Part shown: in pieces, positions 26,398 to 36,441 of the stretch
How positions within the stretch are numbered: position 1 is the stretch's first letter
How the letters are laid out: each line of letters opens with the position of its first letter
Source of the DNA: Geodermatophilaceae bacterium URHA0031
GTDB taxonomy: Bacteria > Actinomycetota > Actinomycetes > Mycobacteriales > Geodermatophilaceae
DNA: 64,000 nt
Direction of reading: 5' to 3'
NCBI GenBank assembly: GCA_000620205.1
Contig: JHVP01000004.1
Location: 480,424-544,423, forward strand
The notes under the pieces: model-generated
What the model was told of the DNA's origin: nothing
Database searches by the model: none
What the model saw: the letters and a program-made list of their open reading frames with translations, nothing else
Made by a program: the position numbers and the translations under genes

Positions 26398-27120
26398 GTG
26401 GAGCCCCTCTTGTCCAACGGTCCTTCGTCGTCCTCAGCTACCCGCTCAGCCCTGCAGCAGATCAACTCGTTGATCGTGACCGAACACTCCATGGACACGC
26501 TGTTGCAGGCGGTCGTCGATGCTACGAAGACGACTCTCCCCGCCTCAGTGGACGCGTCGATCTCCGTCCTCATCGGCAACCGTCCAGCTACTGCCGCCTA
26601 CAGCGGACAGCTGGCCCTGGACCTGGACGAGACCCAGTACGAGCGCGGCCACGGCCCCTGCCTGCACGCCGCGACCACCGGCGAACCGGTCGAGATCGCC
26701 GACGCGCGCAACGACACCCGGTGGCCCGACTACACCGCCCGAGCGGTCGAGCGCGGCAGTCTCAGCTCGCTGTCGGTACCGCTACCGATGGAGGGCCTCC
26801 ACGCTGGTCTGAACGTCTACGCCACCGAGGCGCGCGCCATCGACGAGGACACCCGGACAGCCGCCGGGGAGTTCGCCCGGGCAGCGGCGGTCTCCATCAG
26901 CAACATGCACGCCTACCAGACGGCCCGCGACATCGCCGACAACCTGGAGGTGGCCATGCAGTCGCGGTCGGTCATCGACCAGGCCAAGGGCATCCTCATG
27001 GAGCGGCACAAGCTGACCGCAGACCAGGCGTTCCAGTTCCTCGTCCATGCCTCGCAGGGGACGAACAAGAAGCTCCGCGACGTCGCCGACCACCTGGTCT
27101 CGACCGGAGAGGTCCTGTAG
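26398..27120 (+). CDS. GAF-ANTAR regulator
   Basis: A 240-residue regulator. The GAF domain (about residues 10-160) has TEHSMDTLLQAVVDATKTTL, ERGHGPCLHAATTGEPVEIA and SLSSLSVPLP. The ANTAR domain (about 175-235) has VIDQAKGILMERHKLTADQ and ASQGTNKKLRDVADHLV. It would bind target RNA hairpins under control of the GAF domain. Start is uncertain: GTG 26398 is used, TTG 26410 is possible, and the longer frame to 26221 is low-complexity. It is the last gene before attachment-site copy B. Confidence 0.9.
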   Translation: MEPLLSNGPSSSSATRSALQQINSLIVTEHSMDTLLQAVVDATKTTLPASVDASISVLIGNRPATAAYSGQLALDLDETQYERGHGPCLHAATTGEPVEIADARNDTRWPDYTARAVERGSLSSLSVPLPMEGLHAGLNVYATEARAIDEDTRTAAGEFARAAAVSISNMHAYQTARDIADNLEVAMQSRSVIDQAKGILMERHKLTADQAFQFLVHASQGTNKKLRDVADHLVSTGEVL

Positions 27121-27504
27121 CCGCGGCACCGCCCGGATCACCATTGACAGCATCGAGGTCGACGAGCCCCGCTGAACGGGGCAACGAGGCGCCGGTCGTC
27201 GACCCATCGTCCGGCTCCTTCAGGCCGTATCCATCAATGGTTGCCCGTTCTGGGCGGCGGCGCGCCGCCGCTCGCTGATCCGACCAAGCACCGCGACGCC
27301 ACCGCGCTCGTGATCAGCTCGCCATGCCTGTTGGCATAAGACGCTGGGACAGCCGGCCTCGACGGCCGAAACGGTGACCATGCTCGACGTGGCGCACCGC
27401 CCGCACGCCTGCCTGCCTGCCTGCCGTGAATGAAGTCCTCCAGCAGGCAGCGCAAGGAGCCCACTGGACCCGGGGCCGTCCCTGGCGCCTCCCTCGAATT
27501 CCTG
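27121..27504. other. Intergenic region before attachment site B
   Basis: No gene recognised. A short CCTG tandem (four and a half units) lies at about 27408-27425. Confidence 0.5.
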
Positions 27505-27988
27505 GTTGCTGTACCGGTTGCTGTAGACGCCACGAAGGGAACACGCCTCTGCGACGCAATTGCCGTCGTGACCTGCGGTTTCAAGGACTCGGCGGCAGGT
27601 CCGGGCTTGCTGCCTGAGTGCGCCGCCGGTTCGACGTTGATTTAGCTTCCTGACACCTGCTACCAGCCGGCAGAAGTAGTCACCTCCTCCCCCTGACCTG
27701 CGGTTTCTCGTGAGTCGACGCACGGCGTCTCGTGCGCTGAACCCCTTGACCGGGTGTCAAGAGCGCAGGAAACGGGCCGTCCGAATCCGGACGACCGGCC
27801 TCTGACCTGCAGTTTCTCGGTCGGGTTGACAAGATTTGAACCTGCGACCCCTTGACCCCCAGCCACTAGCAGCCGTCCGTGGATGTTCGCCGACATGCCA
27901 TTTCCGCACGTCACAAGGGGGCCGCGTCCGTGCTCGTCCGTCCGGATTGGTGGTCGTGCGCACCGCGTTGCTGTACTGGTTGCTGTAC
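27505..27988 (-). repeat. tRNA-Pro(GGG) 3'-end attachment site, copy B
   Basis: Core 27820-27862, with two changes near the acceptor end (GGGTTGACAAG). The left arm has paired GTTGCTGTAC/G units 12 bases apart at 27505-27526, 315 bases from the core, with TGACCTGCGGTTT-like sites in between (about 27569, 27695, 27802) and a terminator-like hairpin (27773-27800). The right arm has GCACGTCAC at 27906, 44 bases from the core, and the same paired units at 27967-27988, exactly 105 bases from the core. Confidence 0.87.
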
Positions 27989-28223
27989 GGGCTTGGCGGT
28001 CAGCTCTGGGAATCGACTCCTTGGTCGCCCGCTTCGGGCCCACGAGGGGACCGACGATGCGGCCACTCGCGCCTGAGAGCCGGCGGGGCGCGGACGGACA
28101 AACAACGACGTTACGAGGCGAGTCACCGACGCAGGCGGCACTTCGCTCAGCAATGCAGCGGTCCCGGTCGTCGGTGGCTGGTCCCGCCTAGCCTCCGCGC
28201 GCGCCCGGGCCGAATCACGGGAG

Positions 28224-28630
28224 GTGGACCCCGCAGAGCTCAGACGTTCCCTGACGATGTCGTCGGCGCCTGTGGCTGCGGCCATGCTGGCTCCCCCCGC
28301 GATGGCCTTCCCCCACACGGTCTCCCGCTCCGCGACGGGCCTGATCCGGCAGAGTTCCTGGAGCGGGCGCAGCGGATGCTCCGCGACCTGTTCGGTGATC
28401 TGCAGAGTAGTGATGACCCGTGGGGCGAGGTGACCCGCCGACTGGGCGAGCGAGCTCACAGTTCGGGTCACCTTGAGCCCAGCGCCGACGAGCAGCGGGA
28501 GAACCTCACCTTCGCCCTGGCGACGAGGGCGGTCGAGGCGCTCGAGGACCTCGCGCTCGACGTCGCGGCGATCCGTCAGCGCCTCGAGCGGGGTGGACGC
28601 AGCGTCCGCCGACCGGCGGCCGGAGGGTGA
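28224..28630 (+). pseudogene. Hypothetical protein, probably frameshifted
   Basis: From GTG 28224 (GGGAGG adjacent) a frame reads MDPAELRRSLTMSSAPVAAA and continues to about 28340. There a second frame takes over with PDPAEFLERAQRMLRDLFGD, DPWGEVTRRLGERA, then RENLTFALATRAVEALEDLA and a basic end at 28630. The second part has protein-like helix composition but no start of its own. I do not recognise the family; the helical, acidic composition recalls small granule- or polymer-associated proteins, with no further support. Confidence 0.4.
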
Positions 28631-28703
28631 GGGACGGCCGGACGACGCGGACGCCGCGCAGTGACCTCCGCGCAGTGACCTCCGCGCGCGGGGCGACGAC
28701 GGG

Positions 28704-29684
28704 CTACTCGAAGTAGCGCCGCGGGGTGTCGACCAGCATCTGCCGGATCTGCTCCTCGGTGACACCCCGCTCGCGCAGCATCGGCAGTACGTCCGTGCTG
28801 ATGTGGGTGAAGTTCCAGTTCGGTTGGACCTGCTGGAACGCGGCCCGGGCGGCGGGGTCCGGGAAGTAGTCGATGAAGCAGCTGGCGTCGTGGGCGAGCA
28901 CCATCCGGTCGGCGTAGCCGCGCTCTGCGAGCGCCACGATGGTGCCGACCCGGTCGGCCGTCGGGTTGTAGATGTCGAGGCCGAACCGGTCCATGCCCAG
29001 CAGGCAGCCGGCGTCGGCCAGTTCGGTCAGGTAGTCCAGGTCGTTGCTGTCACCGGCGTGGCCGATGACGACCTTCGTCAGGTCGACGCCCTCCTCGCGG
29101 AACACCCGCACCGCCAGCCGGCCGGCCTGCGTCGGTGACGAGGTGTGCACCGTGATCGGCGCCCCGGTCTCGCGGTGGACCGCGGAACAGGCGCGCACGG
29201 TCCGCTCCACGCCGGGGGTCAACCCCTTGGCCTCCACCACGCACTTGAGGAAGGCCGCCTTGACGCCCGTGTCGGCGATGCCGTTCCGAATGTCCCGGGT
29301 GAAGTCGTCGACCATCGGGTCGCTCGGCAGGTCCAGCGGGAGTCCCGGCCCCCGGTTCTCGTACTGGTGCGGGATCTCGTCATAGGTGTAGAGCCCGGTG
29401 GCCACGATGATGTTGATCTCGGTCTGCTCGGCCACCCGCTGCACCCGGGGGATGTAGCGCCCGAGGCCCCACACCGTCGGGTCGACGATGGTGTCGACGC
29501 CGAGCCCCTTCAGCTCCTCCAGCTTGGCGACGGCGTCGGCGACGCGCTCGTCCTCGTCCCACCAGCTCCCGACGCCGTAGTTCTGCAGGTGCTCGGTGGA
29601 CACCACGAACACGTGCTCGTGCATCAGGGTCACGCCGAGCTCGGCGGTGTCGACGGGGCCACGGACGGTCTCGACGGTGGGCAC
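28704..29684 (-). CDS. Phosphotriesterase-family metal hydrolase
   Basis: A 326-residue TIM-barrel amidohydrolase with the binuclear metal set of the phosphotriesterase family: HxH at His22/His24 (TLMHEHVF), bridging Lys147 (AAFLKCVV, usually carboxylated), His180 (ITVHTSS), His209 (IGHAGDS) and Asp266 (AHDAS). Members include lactonases, organophosphate hydrolases and uncharacterised esterases; the loops do not let me choose. GTG 29684 has GGGAGG upstream. The acyl-CoA synthetase lies 16 bases upstream on the same strand, and together they could open and activate a lactone, which is inference. Confidence 0.92.
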   Translation of the reverse strand: MPTVETVRGPVDTAELGVTLMHEHVFVVSTEHLQNYGVGSWWDEDERVADAVAKLEELKGLGVDTIVDPTVWGLGRYIPRVQRVAEQTEINIIVATGLYTYDEIPHQYENRGPGLPLDLPSDPMVDDFTRDIRNGIADTGVKAAFLKCVVEAKGLTPGVERTVRACSAVHRETGAPITVHTSSPTQAGRLAVRVFREEGVDLTKVVIGHAGDSNDLDYLTELADAGCLLGMDRFGLDIYNPTADRVGTIVALAERGYADRMVLAHDASCFIDYFPDPAARAAFQQVQPNWNFTHISTDVLPMLRERGVTEEQIRQMLVDTPRRYFE

Positions 29685-29700
29685 TACGGGGCCTCCCGGA

Positions 29701-31200
29701 TCAGCGGACGGGTTGCCAGTGGGTCTGCTCGCGCAGCGGCGGCTTGAGCACCTTGCCGCCGGGGTTTCGGGGCAGCGGGTCGGTGCGCACGGCGACGTAC
29801 TGCGGGACCTTGAAGTCGGCGAGGCGGTCGGTGGCGAACGCGACCAGCTCCTGCGGGTCCAGGTCGCGCCCCGGCAGGGGGACGACGACCGCGCCGACCT
29901 TCTCCCCCATCATCGGGTCCGGCACCCCCACGACGGCGACCTCGCCCACCGCGGGATGAGCGGCCAGGGCGTTCTCCACCTCGACGCAGTACACGTTCTC
30001 CCCGCCCCGGTTGATCATGTCCTTCTTGCGGTCGACGACGTAGACCAGGCCCTCGGCGTCGATCCGGGCCAGGTCGCCGCTGTACAGCCACCCGTCGACG
30101 AAGGTCTCCGCGGTCTGCTCGGGCTTGCGCCAGTAGCCGGCCACCACGTTGGGGCCCCGGATGAGCAGCTCGCCGACGTCCGTCGCCGGGTCGGGGTCGG
30201 CCACGTCCAGGTCGACGACGGGAGCGGCGAAGCCGACCGAGTCGGCGTGCTCGGCGGCGTACTCGTCGGGCAGGTAGGTCGACACCGACGAGGTCTCGGT
30301 GAGCCCGAACCCGTTGCCCACCCGGGCGGTCGGGAAAGCTGCCTGCAGCCGGTGCACGAGGTCGGGGGCGATGGGCGCGCCGCCGTAGCTGAGCGCCCGC
30401 ACCGAGGAGGTGTCGACGTCGGCGAAGCCCGGCTGCTGAAGGGCCAGCCAGTAGATGGCCGGCACGGTGGTCAGCACCGCGATGTGCTCGTCGGCGATCG
30501 CGCGGAGGAAGGCGGCCACCTCGAACGCGGGCATGACCACCGCCGTGCCGCCCACTGCGGTGACCACCAGCAGCTGGGAGTTGCAGCCGGTCACGTGGAA
30601 CAGCGGAACCGAGATCAGCGTCGACAGCTGCTCGTCGCGGGGCAGGCCGAGGCAGCGGAGGCAGGTTTCTATGTTGGACAGGAAGTTCTCGTGGGTGGTC
30701 ATCGCACCCTTGGGGAAGCCGGTCGTGCCGCTGGTGTAGAAGATCCCGGCCAGGTCGGTGTGCGCCTGGTCGGTCACCTCGAGCGGCTCGCCGTCGGGCA
30801 GCGCGGAGCCTGGCTCGACCACGTAGGCGGCGCCCGAGTCGTCGATGACGTAACGCACCTCGGGGGGCGCGAACCGCGTGTTGACCGGCACCACGACGGC
30901 GCCGGCGAGCAACGTCCCCCAGAACGTGTACACCCAGTCGTTGCCGTTGGTCAGCCGGTTGGCCACCCGGTCACCCGGGGCCACGCCGGCCGCGCGGAGG
31001 CCGCCGGCCACCCGGGCCGCGCGGTCCCACAGCTGCCGGTAGCTGACGCGCTCACCGCCCAGCTCGACCAAGGCATCGGAATCGGGGTGCGCGTCGACGG
31101 TCGCGTGCAGCAGTTGCAGCAGGTTCTGCGGCAGACCGGTGTACCGCCGGACGCCGTCCGGGCCGACCTCGGTGCCGCTCCGGTCGAAGTGCTGCGCCAT
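29701..31200 (-). CDS. Acyl-CoA synthetase (AMP-forming)
   Basis: A 499-residue class I adenylate-forming ligase, complete. Motifs are FYTSGTTGFPKGAM (about residue 165), LSYGGAPIAPDLV, GFGLTETSS, YSGDLARIDAEGLVYVVDRKKD with the hinge Asp, and the C-terminal catalytic Lys in NPGGKVLKPPL near residue 488. It forms acyl-AMP then acyl-CoA in the cytoplasm. Length and RxxD hinge are normal. ATG 31200 is used. Substrate is not evident; the hydrolase gene just downstream (28704-29684) and the VOC gene upstream suggest a small catabolic operon brought in with this module. Confidence 0.94.
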   Translation of the reverse strand: MAQHFDRSGTEVGPDGVRRYTGLPQNLLQLLHATVDAHPDSDALVELGGERVSYRQLWDRAARVAGGLRAAGVAPGDRVANRLTNGNDWVYTFWGTLLAGAVVVPVNTRFAPPEVRYVIDDSGAAYVVEPGSALPDGEPLEVTDQAHTDLAGIFYTSGTTGFPKGAMTTHENFLSNIETCLRCLGLPRDEQLSTLISVPLFHVTGCNSQLLVVTAVGGTAVVMPAFEVAAFLRAIADEHIAVLTTVPAIYWLALQQPGFADVDTSSVRALSYGGAPIAPDLVHRLQAAFPTARVGNGFGLTETSSVSTYLPDEYAAEHADSVGFAAPVVDLDVADPDPATDVGELLIRGPNVVAGYWRKPEQTAETFVDGWLYSGDLARIDAEGLVYVVDRKKDMINRGGENVYCVEVENALAAHPAVGEVAVVGVPDPMMGEKVGAVVVPLPGRDLDPQELVAFATDRLADFKVPQYVAVRTDPLPRNPGGKVLKPPLREQTHWQPVR

Positions 31201-31342
31201 GCCGCTGCTCCCCGCTGACGTCGTCGTCCGCGCCTGGCGGCAGTCTGGCGGCGGCCCGGTGCCGCTGTCCACCGGGCCGCTCGATCCGCGGCTCCAGCAG
31301 CGCCCGGGGCCGGAGTACCCGTCCGTCATTCCCACGTCGAGT

Positions 31343-31690
31343 TCATTCGGACGACGAGATGTCGCCGCCGATCCCGATCTCGTTGCCGTCGGCGTCGTGG
31401 AAGACGTACTTCCACACCTGGTCGTGCTTCTCGACGTCGACCGGATGCACGCCACGCGTGACGATGCTCGCGACCTCGGAGACGGGGTCGTCGACCCAGA
31501 TCATGCTGACCGCACCTCCGGCTCGCTTCGCGTCCTGGATCACGTACACGTAGCGGTCTTCGGCCAACTGCCACACAGCCTCGACGTCGTTGGGACAGAA
31601 CGACGGCGCCGCACCGAGCAGCCGCTCGTACCAGTCGACCGCGTCCTTGATGTTGCGGACCGGAATGCCTGCGAAGATGCCCACGGTCAT
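31343..31690 (-). CDS. VOC-superfamily (glyoxalase/bleomycin-resistance-like) protein
   Basis: A 115-residue single-module protein. The beta-alpha-beta-beta-beta repeats are seen as GIPVRNIKDAVDWYERLLG, RYVYVIQDAKRAGGAVSMIW, and YVFHDADGNEIGIGGD with the Glu of the metal site. Metal His at the first strand is not obvious, so it could be a binding rather than catalytic member. ATG 31690 has GGAGG-like sequence upstream. It precedes the acyl-CoA synthetase by 143 bases on the same strand. Confidence 0.85.
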   Translation of the reverse strand: MTVGIFAGIPVRNIKDAVDWYERLLGAAPSFCPNDVEAVWQLAEDRYVYVIQDAKRAGGAVSMIWVDDPVSEVASIVTRGVHPVDVEKHDQVWKYVFHDADGNEIGIGGDISSSE

Positions 31691-32004
31691 GTCGGCTCCG
31701 ATCCTCCTTGCTGGTCCCGGATCGTCGTCCGCCGAGGATGAGACCCGGCTTGCGCGGAGAACTCATCGATCGGCGTTGGACGGAGGTACCGGACTCATCG
31801 TCCGGCAGCAACAGGCTGAACAGCCTGCTCGCGCCATCGCTGGCGCCGCGACCAACTCCAGCTCACGCCCAACCTGGCCGGATCTCCTACCCCGCACTGG
31901 CGTCGCAGACGCCCCCAGACCCGAGGCCCTTTCGCGCCGAGCGCACTCGGCCACGCAGCGACGAGCACGGCCGCGACGACGTCAGCCGAGGTTCCCGACC
32001 CCGC
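31691..32004. other. Intergenic region
   Basis: No gene or RNA recognised. It lies between the module 2 genes and attachment site C. Confidence 0.5.
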
Positions 32005-32502
32005 GTTGCTGTACCGGTTGCTGTAGAGGGTCCGTCCTCAGCGCTCGAAGATTCTGAGAACCCATGTGCCCGTGACCTGGGGTTTCGCGCGGCGACCATG
32101 GCAAGCCGGCCCATCGACGACCGCTTCATGGCATCCGCCGGGTCCCCGCGTTGCAGTACGAGATCGCTGCCCTGCGTGTGTCGCCAGCATCGCCGTCAAC
32201 CTCTGCGAGCCGATGACCTGCGCATTCCTGACGCGACCGCGCCACGTGCGTCCGCGACCCCTTGACCAGGCGTCAAGGGCGCAGAAAGCGGGCCGTCCGA
32301 AATCGGACGACCCGCCTTTGACCTGCGGTTCTTCTGTCGGGCTGACAGGAGTTGAACCTGCGACCCCTTGACCCCCAGCCACGAGCAGCCGTCCGTGGCC
32401 GTTCGCCGATGTGCTGTTTCCTCAGGTCACAAGGGCGCGTCGCTCGTGGTCGTCCGCCCGCATCCGTGGTCGTACGTCCCGCGTTGCTGTACCGGTTGCT
32501 GG
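32005..32502 (-). repeat. tRNA-Pro(GGG) 3'-end attachment site, copy C
   Basis: Core 32336-32378, with one change in the T loop region (GAGTTG). Left arm: paired GTTGCTGTAC/G units at 32005-32026, 310-331 bases from the core, sites like TGACCTGCGGTT at about 32071, 32214 and 32319, and a hairpin of about 32288-32318. Right arm: TCAGGTCAC 44 bases from the core and paired units at 32483-32502, 105 bases from the core, with the last unit altered. Confidence 0.87.
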
Positions 32503-32674
32503 ACTGGCACGGCGCTCCGCTGAGCACTGCGCCGCCTGGGACCGCTCGGACGGGGACCGGTGCGTGACCCCTCGGAGACCGGCTCAGCCGGCGGGCGGGA
32601 CGATGGCAGTGGCAGTGACTGTCCTGACCCGAGCGCTCGGGGGACGAGCCGTCGCGGTCACCGCCCCGCGTCCT

Positions 32675-34123
32675 TCAGTGCTGCAGGGCGGGCCCGGCGG
32701 CCTCGCGGTCCGGCTTCGGAAGGGCTTTGACGATGTCCTCGACGCGCTCGCGAGCGTCGCCGAACAACATCCGACTGTTGTCCCGGAAGAACAACGGGTT
32801 CTGCACCCCGGCGTAGCCGGCGCTCATCGACCGTTTGAAGACGATGACCTGGTCGGCCTCCCACACCCGCAGCACGGGCATGCCGGCGATCGGGCTGGTG
32901 GGGTCCTCGGTGGCGGCCGGATTGACCGTGTCATTGGCGCCGATGACGAGCACGATCTCGGTGTCGGCGAGCTCGTCGTTGATCTCGTCCATCTCGAGCA
33001 CGATGTCGTAGGGCACCCTTGCCTCGGCGAGCAGCACGTTCATGTGCCCGGGGAGCCGCCCGGCGACCGGGTGGATGCCGAACCGGACGGTGACCCCACG
33101 GTCGCGCAGGTGTCGGGTCAGTTCGGCCACCGCGCCCTGCGCCTGGGCCACGGCCATGCCGTAGCCGGGGGTGATCACGACCGAGCGCGCGTCCATGAGG
33201 AGCTCGGCGACCTCGTCGGCGCTGATCTCGGTGTGCTCGCCGTAGTCCCGGTCGACCGCGGCGGCGCCCTCGTTGCCGAACCCGCCGGCGATCACCGACA
33301 AGAACGACCGGTTCATCGCGGTGCACATGATGTAGGACAGGTAGGCGCCCGAGGAGCCGACGAGTGCGCCGGTGATGATCAGCAGGTCGTTGCCCAGCAG
33401 GAACCCCGACGCCGCGGCAGCCCAGCCGGAGTAGCTGTTGAGCATCGACACCACGACCGGCATGTCGCCGCCGCCGATGGAGGCGACCAGGTGCCAGCCC
33501 AGCGCCAGCGCGAGCACGGTGACCGCGGTGAGCAGCGGCAGGCTCGGCTCGATGACGAAGACCACGGTGAGGACGGCGAAGACGACCAGCGCCCCCAGGT
33601 TCAGCGCGTTGTGCGCCGGGAGCATCAGCGGGTTGGACCTGATCCGGCCGGAGAGCTTGAGGAAGGCGACGATCGATCCGGTGAACGTGACCGCGCCGAT
33701 GAACACGCCGATCACGACCTCGGCGGAGTGGATGCCCAGCAGGTTGCCGGCCACCTCGGTCTGCTCGTCGGCGCGGGCCTCGACCGAGAGGTAGCCGTTC
33801 CAGCCGACCAGCACGGCAGCCAGGCCGACGAAGGAGTGCAGCGCGGCAATCAGCTCGGGCATGCCGGTCATCTCCACCCGCCGCGCCCGCCACAACCCGA
33901 TGGCCGCGCCGATGACGACCGCGACGGCGAGCAGCACCGCGCCGGCGCCGGAGATGCTGCGGGCCGCTAGGCCGACCGTCGCCACGAGGGCGACCGCCAT
34001 GCCGGCCATGCCGAAGACGTTGCCGGCCCGGGCGGTCTCGTGCTTCGACAGCCCAGCCAGGCTCAGGATGAACAGCAGCGCGGCGACGATGTAGGCAGCC
34101 GAGGCCGCGGTCGTGGCGGTCAC
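32675..34123 (-). CDS. pntB: NAD(P) transhydrogenase, beta subunit
   Basis: Membrane subunit of the proton-translocating Re/Si-specific transhydrogenase, which passes hydride between NADH and NADP+ using the proton gradient. The 482-residue product has about nine helices (residues 1-265) including the His/Asn-containing [20 protein letters not shown], and the NADP(H) domain III (about 300-475) with [49 protein letters not shown] and [19 protein letters not shown] 34123 overlaps the pntA stop by 4 bases. It supplies NADPH for biosynthesis and stress defence. Confidence 0.97.
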   Translation of the reverse strand: MTATTAASAAYIVAALLFILSLAGLSKHETARAGNVFGMAGMAVALVATVGLAARSISGAGAVLLAVAVVIGAAIGLWRARRVEMTGMPELIAALHSFVGLAAVLVGWNGYLSVEARADEQTEVAGNLLGIHSAEVVIGVFIGAVTFTGSIVAFLKLSGRIRSNPLMLPAHNALNLGALVVFAVLTVVFVIEPSLPLLTAVTVLALALGWHLVASIGGGDMPVVVSMLNSYSGWAAAASGFLLGNDLLIITGALVGSSGAYLSYIMCTAMNRSFLSVIAGGFGNEGAAAVDRDYGEHTEISADEVAELLMDARSVVITPGYGMAVAQAQGAVAELTRHLRDRGVTVRFGIHPVAGRLPGHMNVLLAEARVPYDIVLEMDEINDELADTEIVLVIGANDTVNPAATEDPTSPIAGMPVLRVWEADQVIVFKRSMSAGYAGVQNPLFFRDNSRMLFGDARERVEDIVKALPKPDREAAGPALQH

Positions 34124-35658
34124 TGGCCCGGCCCCCGGGTGAACATCGCCAGCATCCGCCGGGTCACGGCGAAGCCGCCGAACACGTTGACGGACGCCAG
34201 CAGGATCGCGATGGTGGCGAGCGCGGTGACCACCGGCTCGCCGTGGCCGATCTGCAGCAGGGCGCCGACCACGATGATCCCGGAGATCGCGTTGGTCACG
34301 CTCATCAGCGGGGTGTGCAGCGCGTGGTGCACGTGCCCGATGACGTAGTAGCCCACGACGACGGCGAGCGCGAAGACGGTGAAGTGGCCGATCAGCTGGT
34401 TCGGCGAGAACCCGGTGATCAGGAACAGCGCCGCGGCCGCTATGCCGACCACGACGAACTTCCGCGACGGCGGTGGCGGCGCCTTCGGTTGCGGTTCCAT
34501 GGTCGGTGCCGTCGCCGTGACCGGTGCCGCGGAGACCTGCACCGGCGGAGGCGGCCAGGTCTTCTCCCCCGCCCGCACGACGGTGATCGTCCGCTGGACG
34601 ACGTCGTCGAAGTCCAGGACGAGGTGCCCGTCCTTGGCCGGGGTGAGGAGCTTCAGCAGGCTGACCAGGTTGGTGCCGTAGAGCTGGGAGGCCTGCGCGG
34701 GCAGCCGGCCGGGGAGGTCGGTGTAGCCGATGATCGAGACCCCGTTGTCGGTCACCACGATCTCGTCGGGCACCGAGCCGGCCACGTTGCCGCCCTGCGC
34801 CGCGGCCATGTCGACGACGACGCTGCCCGGCCGCATGCTGGCCACCATCTCCTTGGTGATCAGCAACGGCGCGGGGCGTCCGGGGATCAGCGCGGTGGTG
34901 ATGATGATGTCGACGTCCCGGGCCTGCTCGGCGTACATCAGCCCCGCGCGGCGGTTGAAGTCCTCACCCATCTCCCGGGCGTAGCCGTCGGAGCTGACCT
35001 CGGTCTCACCGGTCGGCACCGCCACGTACTCCCCGCCCAGCGACCGCACCTGCTCGGCCACCTCAGGGCGGACGTCCGTGGCCCGCACGATCGCCCCGAG
35101 GCTGCTGGCCGCGCCGATCGCGGCCAAGCCGGCCACCCCGGCCCCGGCCACCAGGACCTTGGCCGGGGACACCTTGCCGGCCGCCGTCACCTGCCCGGTG
35201 AAGAACCTCCCGAAGGTGTGCGCCGCCTCGATCACCGCCCGGTAACCGGCGATGTTCGCCATCGACGACAGCACGTCCATCGACTGCGCCCGGGAGATGC
35301 GCGGCACCGCGTCCACCGCCAGCGCGGTGATCGGCCGGAGCGCCAGCGCGTCCACCAACTCCGGCTGCAGCGCCGGGCTCAGCTGGCCGATCAGGGTGGC
35401 GCCGTCCCGCAACAGCCCGATCTCCTCGGCCGACGGCGCGTTCACCCGCAGCACGACGTCGGCCTGCCAAGCCTCGGACGCCGTCCCGATGGCCGCCCCG
35501 CTCCGGGCGTAGGCCTCGTCGGGGAAGCTGCTCGCCTGCCCCGCCCCGGTCTCCAGCAGCACCTCGTAGCCCAGCGCCACCAGCGCGGCCACCGTGGTGG
35601 GCGTCGCCGCCACGCGGGTCTCTGCGGAGCGGGACTCCGCGGGGACACCGATCTTCAT
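34120..35658 (-). CDS. pntA: NAD(P) transhydrogenase, alpha subunit
   Basis: A 512-residue fused alpha subunit. Domain I (residues 1-370) resembles alanine dehydrogenase and binds NAD(H): the opening [28 protein letters not shown], the Rossmann [17 protein letters not shown] and the mobile [18 protein letters not shown] loop. A Pro-rich linker (about 390-425) leads to four helices of the membrane domain (about 430-505). In many actinobacteria these are split into PntAA and PntAB; here they are one chain. ATG 35658 has GGAGG upstream. A 22-base cytosine run lies 121 bases upstream of the start. Confidence 0.96.
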   Translation of the reverse strand: MKIGVPAESRSAETRVAATPTTVAALVALGYEVLLETGAGQASSFPDEAYARSGAAIGTASEAWQADVVLRVNAPSAEEIGLLRDGATLIGQLSPALQPELVDALALRPITALAVDAVPRISRAQSMDVLSSMANIAGYRAVIEAAHTFGRFFTGQVTAAGKVSPAKVLVAGAGVAGLAAIGAASSLGAIVRATDVRPEVAEQVRSLGGEYVAVPTGETEVSSDGYAREMGEDFNRRAGLMYAEQARDVDIIITTALIPGRPAPLLITKEMVASMRPGSVVVDMAAAQGGNVAGSVPDEIVVTDNGVSIIGYTDLPGRLPAQASQLYGTNLVSLLKLLTPAKDGHLVLDFDDVVQRTITVVRAGEKTWPPPPVQVSAAPVTATAPTMEPQPKAPPPPSRKFVVVGIAAAALFLITGFSPNQLIGHFTVFALAVVVGYYVIGHVHHALHTPLMSVTNAISGIIVVGALLQIGHGEPVVTALATIAILLASVNVFGGFAVTRRMLAMFTRGPGQ

Positions 35659-35778
35659 GCTGTGGACCTCCGGAGCGACCTGGGATGCCGTACGGACGAG
35701 GAGCCTGTACGCCGGCGACGGTCCCGTCCAGCGTCCGCGGTGTTCACGTGCTCGGACGACCCGGGCCGGAAAACGACA

Positions 35779-35800
35779 CCCCCCCCCCCCCCCCCCCCCC
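35779..35800. repeat. Homopolymer of 22 cytosines
   Basis: An uninterrupted run of C on the plus strand (G on the pntA coding strand), between the pntA start and fragments of other genes. Such length is exceptional even in GC-rich DNA and would be prone to slippage. Confidence 0.9.
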
Positions 35801-35867
35801 ACGGGTCGACTCCCCCGTCGCGAGCCCGGGCGGCCTCGGTCCCGGACCTCGGACCGACGCCGCTGGC

Positions 35868-36022
35868 GCCAGCACCCGCAGGTCGTCGGCGAACAGGAGA
35901 GGCGCCCCGGTGAGCATCTGGAGCCCGTCGCCGGTCAGCCCATCGACCAGTTCGCGCACGAACAGCCCTGAGGGCGTGACGACGAGGACGGCCAGGTCGG
36001 TGTAGACGCGGCGAGAACCCAC
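35868..36022 (-). pseudogene. CoA-transferase beta subunit, C-terminal fragment
   Basis: About 50 codons read [40 protein letters not shown]. This matches the end of 3-oxoacid CoA-transferase subunit B (TDLAVxxVTxxGLxLxELAPG and TGAPL). The catalytic Glu region is missing. The frame runs on towards the cytosine run without a proper end. Confidence 0.6.
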
Positions 36023-36024
36023 CG

Positions 36025-36291
36025 GGCATCTCCACCAGGGTCCTCTCCCTCCACCACGGCGACGAGGAGGTCGGCGAGGGTCGCATCAAGACCCAGCCCG
36101 GCACGTTCATGATCGGCGAGGAGGGCCTCTGCGTCGGGCGCGACAGCGGTGAGCCCGTGACCGACGACTACCCCGGCGTTGCTCCGTACCGGTTCGCCGG
36201 AGGCACCATCAACGGGGTCGCCGTCGACGTGAGCGGTGAGCCCTACGTCGACCTCGAGCCCGAGGCAGCCGTCGCCATCATGCGCCAGTAG
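36025..36291 (+). pseudogene. Arylsulfatase, C-terminal fragment
   Basis: Frame open from about 36025 to the stop at 36291. VGEGRIKTQPGTFM, GLCVGRDSGEPVTDDYP, FAGGTINGVAVDVSGEPYVD match the C-terminal beta region of bacterial arylsulfatases (GEGRI, VGxDxGxPVSxDY, FTGGTI). The catalytic N-terminal domain with the formylglycine motif is missing. The fragment starts where the CoA-transferase fragment ends. Confidence 0.65.
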
Positions 36292-36441
36292 CCACCCCAC
36301 TAGCATCGACGCGCTGCCCAGGTCCGCGGCGGACGGTCGGGCCCCGACCAGCCTCCCGCCGCGGCCGGGACCGACTCCGGTCCTGCCCACCCGGGTCGGT
36401 GTGCTCTGTCCAGCACATGTGTACTTGGCTTCGCTGGACGC

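Noticed and set aside
27408..27425. CCTG tandem repeat
   Set aside because: Fewer than five units in a non-coding region; expected by chance in such DNA.
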